Positions 13,831 through 19,608 of a stretch of 41,126 nt of DNA are shown in pieces. Each line of letters starts with the position of its first letter. Position 1 is the first letter of the stretch. The notes beneath the pieces are model-generated. The model made no database searches. It worked only from the letters and a program-made list of their open reading frames with translations, and had not been told where the DNA came from. This DNA is from a virus. Where the stretch lies: positions 1-41,126 of IMG/VR virus record IMGVR_UViG_3300046001_010210. One strand, written 5' to 3'. The translations under genes and the position numbers were made by a program.

Positions 13831-14351
13831 TCAAACCAAGCCACGTAATCTCTATAAATTTTAAATTGCCAGTCTGGAACAGAAGTGTCAAGAGTGCCTT
13901 GACGCACGCTCCACGCACGTTCATACCCAGCATTCTTCACCGCCTGTACAACTTCGTTGTTATAGGCTCCGTATGGATAGGCAAAATATCTACAAGGAAA
14001 CGGTGGAGTAATTTCTTGAATTAACTGCTGACGAGACACTTTAGTAAGGTCTGGATGGTTCCAGGTGTGCCAACCAATCTCAAAATTATACTCGTTACAA
14101 ATCTCTTGTACCTGCTCTAGCGTGCAGTAGCGCTCTAGTGCTGGCACATATTCAAGGTCAAAAGAGTTGTCTCGACCTAGATAGTTACCCATTACAAACA
14201 TAATACCAGACTTACCGGCTAGTATATCACGATTTTCGTACACATTGAGATAGATACCGTCAAAACCTATTTCGTCGTGACAAGCAGCTATCTCTTCTCG
14301 AGTATGGTAGTTCGAATGTTTGTGTGTTCCAATATTATGGGCTAACTTCAT
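13827..14351 (-). CDS. NodB-like polysaccharide deacetylase
   Basis: The 174-residue protein has the carbohydrate esterase 4 core: EIGWHTWNHPDLTKVS holds the H-x-x-x-H metal-binding pair, and FAYPYGAYN matches the R/P-x-x-Y/F-G motif, followed by the AGYERAWSV strand. The usual N-terminal TFDDG motif is not recognisable, so the domain looks shortened or divergent. It overlaps the methyltransferase upstream (17 bases) and the GT2 downstream (4 bases). Confidence 0.82.
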   Translation of the reverse strand: MKLAHNIGTHKHSNYHTREEIAACHDEIGFDGIYLNVYENRDILAGKSGIMFVMGNYLGRDNSFDLEYVPALERYCTLEQVQEICNEYNFEIGWHTWNHPDLTKVSRQQLIQEITPPFPCRYFAYPYGAYNNEVVQAVKNAGYERAWSVRQGTLDTSVPDWQFKIYRDYVAWFE

Positions 14352-14820
14352 AAAGAGTCAATTCTTGGTGTAGGGTGTCACGATAACTAAAGTTACATTG
14401 TGTTAGTATAGTTCCAAAACTATATGGAAGCAACCAATCTTTAATGCCAGATACTAGCACAAGTCGAGAAGCACTAGCCCGTATCCAAGAAGCGATTAGT
14501 ACATGGTCATATTCTCGATAGAGTGTACCAGTAGTGATGACAAGGTCGTAGCGACCGTCAGGAACTTGCACCCGACGAATATTAGATGCTAGTCGCGCGG
14601 CAGCCTTGTCAGATATCTCTATGCCATCAATACTAGCTGCGGGAAGGTCTTCTGTAATATACCCTTCACCACAACCAATATCGAGAGCACGCTGAAAAGG
14701 TGCGTATGGTTGTAGGGTCTGAAGTATAGTTAGTTTACGATGGGCATCATCAGGAGTACTGCGATAGCCCCAAGGGTCTTCTTTAAGATACCAAGCTTCA
14801 AACCAACTTTTTTCAAACAT
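14335..14820 (-). CDS. NodS-like SAM methyltransferase
   Basis: The 161-residue protein carries the N-terminal signature SWFEAWYLKEDPWGYRSTP... seen in NodS-type N-methyltransferases, then motif I ALDIGCGEGYITE and a DLVITTGTLYREYD block. NodS methylates the deacetylated amino group of chitooligosaccharides, so its pairing with a NodB-like deacetylase and a glycosyltransferase makes biochemical sense. Whether the substrate is a capsule, O-antigen or other amino sugar is unknown. Confidence 0.85.
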   Translation of the reverse strand: MFEKSWFEAWYLKEDPWGYRSTPDDAHRKLTILQTLQPYAPFQRALDIGCGEGYITEDLPAASIDGIEISDKAAARLASNIRRVQVPDGRYDLVITTGTLYREYDHVLIASWIRASASRLVLVSGIKDWLLPYSFGTILTQCNFSYRDTLHQELTLYEVSP

Positions 14821-14831
14821 GCTTTATCCTT

Positions 14832-14907
14832 TGGCTGGGAATCAGGGATTCGAACCCCAAACCTGCGGTACCAAAAACCGTTGCTCTGCCAATTGAGCTA
14901 ATTCCCA
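14832..14907 (-). tRNA. tRNA-Gln (TTG)
   Basis: Acceptor TGGGAAT/ATTCCCA, anticodon loop TTTTGGT closed by CGGT/ACCG, discriminator G73, CCA encoded. Similar to E. coli tRNA-Gln1. Confidence 0.9.
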
Positions 14908-14908
14908 G

Positions 14909-14982
14909 TGGTGCCGCTAGAGAGAATCGAACTCCCGTCGGCGCATTACTAATGCGCTGCTAAACCACTCAGCTATAGCGGC
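14909..14982 (-). tRNA. tRNA-Thr (AGT), unusual A34
   Basis: Acceptor GCCGCTA/TAGCGGC, anticodon stem GCGCA/TGCGC with loop TTAGTAA, discriminator A73, CCA encoded. The anticodon AGT starts with A, which is rare in bacterial tRNAs apart from Arg ACG. Confidence 0.88.
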
Positions 14983-14987
14983 AATCT

Positions 14988-15062
14988 TGGAGCGGGTAGC
15001 CGGCATCGAACCGGTCCTCTCTAGCTTGGAAGGCTAGGGCACATCCTCTATACCATACCCGC
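14988..15062 (-). tRNA. tRNA-Gly (TCC)
   Basis: Acceptor GCGGGTA/TACCCGC, anticodon stem CTAGC/GCTAG with loop CTTCCAA, discriminator U73, CCA encoded. Confidence 0.93.
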
Positions 15063-15075
15063 TTAATTCTTTTCA

Positions 15076-15104
15076 AGAATAACACAAATAATACGTGATA
15101 GCAA
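15076..15104 (-). promoter_or_regulatory. sigma70-like promoter for the Gly/Thr/Gln tRNA group
   Basis: TTGCTA (15099-15104), 17 bases, TATTCT (15076-15081). An ATTCTT-TTC-AAGAAT inverted repeat (15066-15080) overlaps the probable start site. Confidence 0.5.
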
Positions 15105-15112
15105 GAAAAAAA

Positions 15113-15643
15113 TTATGCTAAGCTCTCATCGAGCTGAAGCCATTGAGACCAACTGTCGTGACGCAGATTAAAGGGTAACTGTTTACGCTTGCGCACTAAC
15201 TCGTAGTATCCAGGCTTGTACGGAGCATAATTTGGCTTCATACCAAGACTGTTACCTTTTCGCATATTGCAAGGAGAACACGCGGTAACAATGTTTTCCC
15301 AGTTAGTACGTCCACCCCGTGATAATGGCAGTACGTGGTCAAGCGTACCGCTGTTATTATTTACTGCGGTTCCGCAATACAGACAGTGATACTGGTCCCG
15401 CAAAAAGACATTCGTCTTTGAGAATCTAACCTCTGTTGCTCTACGTAAATAGTCTTTTAACATGATGACGGCAGGCACACGAGTTTCCCAATGCGCACTA
15501 TGCACAACCCAATTGTCGTACCATTCCATAACATCACACTTGTCATGATACATATAGAGAATGGCTTCTTTCCAAGAGACTACACTAAGAGGTACGACGC
15601 TCACCGGTAGCCCATCTGCGTTAATTACTAGCGTGTCTGACAT
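15113..15643 (-). CDS. HNH endonuclease
   Basis: The 176-residue protein contains YHCLYCG ... LDHVLPLSRGG ... NIVTACSPCNMRKGN, a complete HNH/zinc-binding site of the McrA/phage type. The N-terminal 75 residues are not the homing-type repeat. It could be a genome-packaging, restriction-like or homing nuclease. The ribosome site is weak. Confidence 0.85.
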   Translation of the reverse strand: MSDTLVINADGLPVSVVPLSVVSWKEAILYMYHDKCDVMEWYDNWVVHSAHWETRVPAVIMLKDYLRRATEVRFSKTNVFLRDQYHCLYCGTAVNNNSGTLDHVLPLSRGGRTNWENIVTACSPCNMRKGNSLGMKPNYAPYKPGYYELVRKRKQLPFNLRHDSWSQWLQLDESLA

Positions 15644-15650
15644 GATAATT

Positions 15651-15818
15651 CTATGAGGGCTTTTTCATACTTTTTGCAGCTAAATACGTTGGATAGTGCA
15701 TTGCCGCTAATACAGATAAGTAAACACTCGCTTCGTCGGTTTTTCGAGCGACTAGAGAGCGTATATATAGACGCTTATAGTGCTCTAGTAAATCAACTAA
15801 GATGTTTGCGGTTTCCAT
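15651..15818 (-). CDS. small hypothetical protein
   Basis: The 55-residue helical protein starts at ATG 15818 after a GAGAGAAT ribosome site and overlaps the end of the DUF1289 gene by 26 bases. Leucine- and alanine-rich with a basic end. No family recognised. Confidence 0.6.
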   Translation of the reverse strand: METANILVDLLEHYKRLYIRSLVARKTDEASVYLSVLAAMHYPTYLAAKSMKKPS

Positions 15819-15957
15819 TAATTCTCTCTAATACACCTAGTTTTTCTAGGTCACTCATTCCTAACCAGCGTGATATCTCATCACGCGTACGGTAACACCC
15901 TACACAAATATCACGACTATTAAGGTGACAAACTTTAATACAAGGGCTAGAAATCAA
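15793..15957 (-). CDS. DUF1289 small cysteine protein
   Basis: The 54-residue protein is a full DUF1289 domain: SPCIKVCHLN, a C-V-G-C-Y-R-T pair and the EISRWLGMSD helix. The four cysteines probably bind a metal. The start is TTG 15957, inside the stop region of the upstream HAD gene; a longer reading of the frame would run far into that gene and adds nothing domain-like. Confidence 0.72.
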   Translation of the reverse strand: MISSPCIKVCHLNSRDICVGCYRTRDEISRWLGMSDLEKLGVLERINGNRKHLS

Positions 15958-16402
15958 CTGAGGTGGGCGTTTGTTTCGGCGCAACTTGAAATACCTGTAA
16001 TCCAGCCTCTCGCCACATTTCAACGGAGAGTGGATTGTCCTCAAAAACTGCTTCGGGAGAATATCCATCACGACGAATGCAGTCAAGTAGTATACGTTTA
16101 ATCTGATAGTTGCGTAGATACTCTTCACTACGCTGACGCATATACAAATCGTGAGCCGGAATACTTTGACTCTGAAGCCACTGAATTGTCAAGTTACGGC
16201 ATCGCTCTGGACGCCCCGTACAAAGTACGATACGGTGACCTGCTGCATCAAGGGCTTTAAGAATAGCGACCGCAGAAGCAATAGGAGGGTCTTCTACTAA
16301 GAGGCTATAGTAAAGCTCCCAATCCTTATGAGGACCATGAATAAGGTGTTCTCTATGTGAACTATTACTAAGTGTATCGTCTATATCGAATATATAGTCC
16401 AT
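15947..16402 (-). CDS. HAD phosphatase, polynucleotide 3'-phosphatase-like
   Basis: The 151-residue protein has the HAD motifs FDIDDTL (nucleophile Asp5, Asp7 as partner), VLCTGRPE (motif II) and a VFEDNPLSVEMW motif IV. The insert between motifs I and II, starting at N-S-S-H-R-E-H-L, and the overall length resemble the phosphatase domain of T4 polynucleotide kinase (Pnkp). The kinase half is absent. A tRNA or RNA repair role is plausible given the surrounding tRNA genes. Confidence 0.82.
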   Translation of the reverse strand: MDYIFDIDDTLSNSSHREHLIHGPHKDWELYYSLLVEDPPIASAVAILKALDAAGHRIVLCTGRPERCRNLTIQWLQSQSIPAHDLYMRQRSEEYLRNYQIKRILLDCIRRDGYSPEAVFEDNPLSVEMWREAGLQVFQVAPKQTPTSVDF

Positions 16403-16435
16403 GTGAGACTCTAAAAAGTTAAGGAAATAGAAAGT

Positions 16436-16511
16436 TGGTGGACCCGAGGAGACTTGAACTCCTAGCCGCTTGCTTGCAGGGCAAATGCTCTCCCAGTTGA
16501 GCTACGGGCCC
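16436..16511 (-). tRNA. tRNA-Ala (TGC), with C33
   Basis: Acceptor GGGCCCG/CGGGTCC contains the G3-U70 alanine identity pair. Anticodon stem TTTGC/GCAAG with loop CCTGCAA gives TGC, but position 33 is C instead of the nearly invariant U. CCA encoded. Confidence 0.88.
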
Positions 16512-16651
16512 TCTGTATAAAAAATGCGGCAGGTGCGGTATCTGGCGTTTTATGAGAACGCTTGCCCATGCTCCTTTTACAGTTTGGCCAAACTGCTCTA
16601 AACATATGCCTATGATCACTTGGCTTGTCCAGACTTTCCTTACCGCACTAT
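16512..16651. other. spacer with a perfect 16-bp palindrome
   Basis: No convincing gene. CAGTTTGGCCAAACTG at 16580-16595 is a perfect palindrome. A short minus-strand frame starting near 16570 after AAGGAGC would run into tRNA-Ala and is weak. Confidence 0.4.
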
Positions 16652-16726
16652 TGGCATCAGTGGAAGGAATCGAACCCTCTACGCGCGGTTTTGGAGACCG
16701 CCGCTCTACCATTGAGCTACACTGAT
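16652..16726 (-). tRNA. tRNA-Trp (CCA)
   Basis: Acceptor ATCAGTG/CACTGAT, anticodon stem GCGGT/ACCGC with loop CTCCAAA, discriminator G73, CCA end encoded. Confidence 0.92.
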
Positions 16727-16727
16727 A

Positions 16728-17090
16728 TTAACCAGCGCTACGAGTGATGAAGTTGACTCGAACCTTCTTAGGGTTGAAGTACTTACGAATGAGATCCTCT
16801 GCAATCTTCACATCAACAGTCTTACAAGAGAAGATGTCAATGTAGGCATCACCATTTATATCGACAAAGTGGGCAGTAATGCTGCTAGTCTCAATCAACT
16901 GAGTAGCGGTAATACCAGCTTTATCCGGCTCGTGAGTAGCAAAGTGTTGGATTTGCGGCTCTCCGAATGCTATCATGTCGATAGCCGGGACGAGTTCTTT
17001 AATAAAATTATAAACGTTTTCTTCACTTGTGACTTTTTCGATATCGCAAGCAGCGCAATCAAACATTGCGTGGTATCCCCAGTATGACAT
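16728..17090 (-). CDS. speD: S-adenosylmethionine decarboxylase proenzyme
   Basis: The 120-residue protein belongs to the small prokaryote/phage SpeD type. Residues 67-74 (ETSSITAH) correspond to the ESHxxxH processing site: Ser69 is the likely pyruvoyl precursor, and the first His is replaced by Ser70. The following DAYIDIFSCK keeps the catalytic Cys89. The enzyme self-cleaves and supplies the aminopropyl donor for spermidine. Phage copies are common in marine T4-like phages. It follows the 17292 gene and shares its promoter. Confidence 0.85.
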   Translation of the reverse strand: MSYWGYHAMFDCAACDIEKVTSEENVYNFIKELVPAIDMIAFGEPQIQHFATHEPDKAGITATQLIETSSITAHFVDINGDAYIDIFSCKTVDVKIAEDLIRKYFNPKKVRVNFITRSAG

Positions 17091-17091
17091 A

Positions 17092-17292
17092 TTAAATACT
17101 CCTAAGTTGTTTTAAATTCCACGCTTCTTCAAACCCATCCTCGTGGTAGACGGCTTCGTGATTACCCCATAGCCTAAAAAAATAGGACTTATGCATATCA
17201 ACGATAGATTGTTCACTCCAGCTATCAGGAATTAGATGGCCTTTTACAATCCAGTGTAGGCGATTAGCTTCTTTTAGTTCTTCTGTACTCAT
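17092..17292 (-). CDS. hypothetical protein
   Basis: The 66-residue protein is rich in W, H and E (for example RLHWIVKGHLIPDSW). It is the first gene after a strong promoter-like pair and is directly followed by speD. No family recognised. Confidence 0.65.
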   Translation of the reverse strand: MSTEELKEANRLHWIVKGHLIPDSWSEQSIVDMHKSYFFRLWGNHEAVYHEDGFEEAWNLKQLRSI

Positions 17293-17297
17293 AGCTT

Positions 17298-17326
17298 ATA
17301 TTAACACAAGTAGAGTTCTGTGTCAA
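17298..17326 (-). promoter_or_regulatory. sigma70-like promoter for the speD pair
   Basis: A perfect TTGACA (17321-17326), 17 bases, TAATAT (17298-17303), immediately upstream of ATG 17292. Confidence 0.7.
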
Positions 17327-17341
17327 ACAAAAAATTAAAAG

Positions 17342-17418
17342 TGGTGCCCCAGGAGAGATTCGAACTCCCGACTTTCGGTTTACAAAACCGCTACTCTGGC
17401 CAGCTGAGTTACTAGGGC
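17342..17418 (-). tRNA. tRNA-Thr (TGT)
   Basis: Acceptor GCCCTAG/CTGGGGC, anticodon loop TTTGTAA closed by CGGT/ACCG, CCA encoded. Confidence 0.9.
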
Positions 17419-17425
17419 AAAATTA

Positions 17426-17500
17426 TGGTAGGAGCATAAGGAATTGAACCTCATCTTTAAGCGTTATGAGCGCCACGTGCAACCTTCACACCCTACTCCC
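17426..17500 (-). tRNA. tRNA with CAT anticodon (Met elongator or Ile2)
   Basis: Acceptor GGGAGTA/TGCTCCT with two G-U pairs, D-stem GTGT/GCAC, anticodon loop CTCATAA with a weak stem (TGGCG/CGCTT), T-arm TGAGG/CCTTA, CCA encoded. It is not an initiator by its anticodon stem. Confidence 0.83.
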
Positions 17501-18112
17501 TTTACTAACGTTACAACTTCTGCATAATAATTGAATGTTATCTACAGTAGTTGTTCCCCCTTTAGAAAAAGGGATAATATGGTCTAAATGTAAATTTTGA
17601 CCATAATCAATGTTGTGGTCTAAATTATCGTAACCACAATATACACATTTGTTACCGAACTTATTAAAAATAAACTCTATTTCTGATTGAGATAAGCTTC
17701 TGTCTAACTTTCTATCTCTTTTTCGCACTCTAGAATTTTGAGCTTCTGGAGTTCTGTCATAGTAATTTTTTTGCTCTTTATTGTGACAAACTCTACAAGA
17801 CCCCATAAGTCCGTCTAAATTTGTATTATTAACGCCAAAATCACTTATATCTTTTACGCAATCACATTTTTTACAATACTTTTTATTTATAGATCGTAAA
17901 AGGTACGATATAAAATTTTGTCTATCTCTTCTATCTGGAAATAACTTTTTTACTAGACTAGTAGTTTTTGTCGGGCTTAGAACTAAGTTATCTGACAATT
18001 TTCCCGGTTGTAGCAACGCTTCAACAAATAAAAGTTTAGAAAACGGCATATCTAAAAAACAAATGTTTTCTAGTGCTAACAATAAATGTTTTTTTAGCTC
18101 AGCCTCATTCAT
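17486..18112 (-). CDS. HNH homing-type endonuclease
   Basis: The 208-residue protein has a central four-cysteine zinc ribbon (YCKKCDCVKDISDFG ... CRVCHN) followed by a C-terminal HNH site (CVYCGYDN ... LHLDHIIPFSKGG ... NIQLLCRSCN). It is more AT-rich than its neighbours. It lies between an orphan 5' half of a tRNA and an intact CAT tRNA, and its TGA is inside that tRNA's D-arm. All this suggests a mobile homing gene that entered a tRNA site. Confidence 0.88.
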   Translation of the reverse strand: MNEAELKKHLLLALENICFLDMPFSKLLFVEALLQPGKLSDNLVLSPTKTTSLVKKLFPDRRDRQNFISYLLRSINKKYCKKCDCVKDISDFGVNNTNLDGLMGSCRVCHNKEQKNYYDRTPEAQNSRVRKRDRKLDRSLSQSEIEFIFNKFGNKCVYCGYDNLDHNIDYGQNLHLDHIIPFSKGGTTTVDNIQLLCRSCNVSKGSRV

Positions 18113-18124
18113 GGTATATTTTTA

Positions 18125-18155
18125 CGCTCTGCATTAACCGTTATGCTACAGGCCC
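18125..18155 (-). pseudogene. orphan 5' half of a tRNA
   Basis: The minus strand reads GGGCCTG-TA-GCAT-AACGGTTA-ATGC-A-GAGCG: acceptor 5' strand, complete D-arm and 5' side of an anticodon stem, directly after the stop of the upstream gene, as for intact tRNAs here. No matching 3' half (CGCTC and CAGGCCC in order) follows before the HNH gene. Confidence 0.6.
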
Positions 18156-18302
18156 TCATTTACTTTTTAGTTCATAGAGACGGTCTGGTATCCAACGCAT
18201 TACAGACAGCTCATCGTCAGTTGGATCTTTTAGAGTTTTTAAATATTGCAACGTGAGTTGCAATCCAGCGATTTCAGCATAGTCTAAACTAGTTTTGCAC
18301 AT
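18156..18302 (-). CDS. small hypothetical protein
   Basis: The 48-residue helical protein starts at ATG 18302 after a GAGAGG ribosome site, with an acidic DPTDDELSVM segment. The stop is directly against the orphan tRNA half. No family recognised. Confidence 0.65.
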   Translation of the reverse strand: MCKTSLDYAEIAGLQLTLQYLKTLKDPTDDELSVMRWIPDRLYELKSK

Positions 18303-18318
18303 TTAAACCTCTCTAAAA

Positions 18319-18412
18319 TGGTAGTCCTGGTAGGATTCGAACCTACGACGCTCTCTAATCTGGAGACGATGCCGAGTATAAGCCGGGTGTTTTACCACTA
18401 AACTACAGGACC
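18319..18412 (-). tRNA. class II tRNA with TAT anticodon (Ile-like?)
   Basis: Acceptor GGTCCTG/CAGGACT (first pair G-U), D-arm GTTT/AAAC, anticodon stem CCGG/TCGG with loop CTTATAC giving TAT, then a long variable arm (TCTC/GAGA core), T-arm GTAGG/CCTAC, A73 and encoded CCA. TAT would read AUA (Ile), but tRNA-Ile normally has no long arm, so identity is uncertain. Confidence 0.75.
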
Positions 18413-18417
18413 GAATT

Positions 18418-18500
18418 TGGTGCCCGCAGCCGGACTCGAACCGGCACGCACCAGCGAGGGTTTTTAAGACCCTTGTGTCTACCTATTCCACCATGCGGGC
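18418..18500 (-). tRNA. tRNA-Leu (TAA), long variable arm
   Basis: Acceptor GCCCGCA/TGCGGGC, anticodon stem AGGGT/ACCCT with loop CTTAAAA, long variable arm, A73, CCA encoded. Confidence 0.93.
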
Positions 18501-18506
18501 AATCTG

Positions 18507-18583
18507 TGGTCGGAGTGACAGGATTTGAACCCACGACATCCTGGTCCCAAACCAGGCGCTCTACCAAGCTGAGCTACACTCCG
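18507..18583 (-). tRNA. tRNA-Pro (TGG)
   Basis: Acceptor CGGAGTG/CACTCCG with the C1-G72 pair typical of tRNA-Pro, anticodon stem CCTGG/CCAGG with loop TTTGGGA, A73, CCA encoded. Confidence 0.93.
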
Positions 18584-18589
18584 AATCTA

Positions 18590-18721
18590 TTATTTTTTGG
18601 TGTCCCACTTTCTCCAGCCGTACACTCCAGCACGGCGAGCCATTTTAGGGTTACACCTGCGCAACCGCAAATCTTCACAGTCTTTACGACTAGCGTAGTA
18701 TAATGCGGGCCATTTTTTCAT
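18590..18721 (-). CDS. small basic protein
   Basis: The 43-residue protein is rich in W, R and K (RRAGVYGWRKW near the end). Start ATG 18721 is chosen because a GGAG site lies seven bases upstream; an in-frame ATG at 18733 would add four residues. No family recognised. Confidence 0.6.
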   Translation of the reverse strand: MKKWPALYYASRKDCEDLRLRRCNPKMARRAGVYGWRKWDTKK

Positions 18722-18738
18722 ATCATTCTCCATAACTC

Positions 18739-18814
18739 TGGCGCTCCCGGCAGGACTCGAACCTGCGGCCTGCCGCTTAGAAGGCGGTTGCTCTATCCGC
18801 TGAGCTACGGAAGC
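18739..18814 (-). tRNA. tRNA-Arg (TCT)
   Basis: Acceptor GCTTCCG/CGGGAGC, anticodon loop CTTCTAA closed by CCGC/GCGG, discriminator G73, CCA encoded. It shares one base with the upstream gene's stop. Confidence 0.92.
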
Positions 18815-19026
18815 TATTTCTTAGCTGCAAACACAAACGCTACTACAAAAGCAACAATAAAAGAAATTGCTGCCGGAATCCAGATTGGGCTTAGCACCCA
18901 CCACCAACTCCAAGCAATTGTGCCTGTCAGCTTAAGGTAGATGAAGAGCAGCGCCAAGGCCGGCAGAAAAACTCCGTTTTTATCTATATTTATAGTATAT
19001 GTCAGTTTGTTGAGATTGTCAAACAT
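18814..19026 (-). CDS. two-segment membrane protein, TM Fragile-X-F-like
   Basis: The 70-residue protein has two hydrophobic helices (about 19-35 and 40-66) around a WSWWWVLSPIW motif, which is the signature of small 'transmembrane Fragile-X-F' proteins found in many phages and plasmids. Function unknown. Confidence 0.75.
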   Translation of the reverse strand: MFDNLNKLTYTINIDKNGVFLPALALLFIYLKLTGTIAWSWWWVLSPIWIPAAISFIVAFVVAFVFAAKK

Positions 19027-19268
19027 TAATTTACCTCAAGTATCTTCAGAGACAGTGGTTGAACTTGCTTTCCGACGAACTCAAACCCCCAAGCCCCAGA
19101 TTCAAGTTCCTTGAAAGCTCGAACAAGGTCTTGATGCTTACAAGGATTGCGCGCGGGACACGAGCATCGCTTACCGCTCACTCGATAGACTGCAATAGGC
19201 TCTCGATAATCGTCATCAAAGTTTGAGACTTGAAATACGTCTTTGAATATCTCACGCACGGTATACAT
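19026..19268 (-). CDS. SWIM zinc-finger-like small protein
   Basis: The 80-residue protein has a CSCPARNPCKHQDL motif, the CxCx(n)CxH pattern of SWIM zinc fingers, which bind nucleic acid or protein. A clear promoter lies just upstream. One-base overlap with the membrane protein gene. Confidence 0.75.
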   Translation of the reverse strand: MYTVREIFKDVFQVSNFDDDYREPIAVYRVSGKRCSCPARNPCKHQDLVRAFKELESGAWGFEFVGKQVQPLSLKILEVN

Positions 19269-19291
19269 CTATTGCCCTCTGTTGATAATCT

Positions 19292-19320
19292 ATATTACGA
19301 TAAAACACAGAATAGTGCAA
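19292..19320 (-). promoter_or_regulatory. sigma70-like promoter for SWIM gene and downstream tRNAs
   Basis: TTGCAC (19315-19320), 17 bases, TAATAT (19292-19297). The terminator at 19324-19360 sits directly upstream, separating it from the previous unit. Confidence 0.65.
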
Positions 19321-19323
19321 GAG

Positions 19324-19360
19324 AAAAATAAAGGTGTGAGCACCGAGTACTCACACCTTT
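19324..19360 (-). terminator. intrinsic terminator of the structured region
   Basis: An 11-bp stem (AAAGGTGTGAG with CTCACACCTTT, positions 19330-19340 and 19350-19360) is followed on the minus strand by a T-run. Confidence 0.85.
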
Positions 19361-19608
19361 ATGGTTGTGCCTACTGCACAGTAGGACTTCATCAGAGGTC
19401 AACCACTTCTCCTAAAACTACTTTAGTGCTGGGTGAGTTTAGCGACCCTGAGCAGTTTTGCTGTTTACCTGATTACTGCTAACAGGCCCCTCACACTTAG
19501 CCTTGCTAAGCCTAGAGAGTTGAGTGTAAAAGCTGCCCCGCCCATCCGCACTTTTACGAGACTGTTCACACGCGCTAGCATTATTAACAGTCTTACCAAT
19601 CCACAAAC
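19361..19608 (-). ncRNA. candidate structured non-coding RNA
   Basis: Between the stop of the 19609 gene and the terminator, the minus strand holds a series of nested or consecutive helices. AGACTGTT pairs with AACAGTCT (19586-19593 and 19559-19566). GTAAAAG pairs with CTTTTAC (19551-19557 and 19526-19532). CTTAGC-AAG-GCTAAG forms a hairpin (19496-19510). CCTG and AGCAGT pair with ACTGCT and CAGG (19475-19486 and 19447-19456). CCTACT-AGTAGG forms a hairpin (19370-19385) enclosed by GGTTG/CAACC. A 54-codon frame exists but has untypical codons and no good start. No tmRNA or RNase P signatures. Confidence 0.5.

Noticed and set aside
16419-16712. 97-codon frame covering tRNA-Ala and part of tRNA-Trp
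   Set aside because: It reads through two good tRNAs and has no convincing start or domain.
18984-19000. T4 late-promoter-like TATAAATA on the minus strand
   Set aside because: Lies inside a coding region; such strings are expected by chance in AT-rich DNA.
19388-19400. hammerhead-like CTGATGA core
   Set aside because: The GAAA element and the required three-stem arrangement are missing.
19324-19608. tmRNA or RNase P RNA
   Set aside because: No tRNA-like T-loop with CCA, no ALAA-type tag, and no conserved RNase P blocks.
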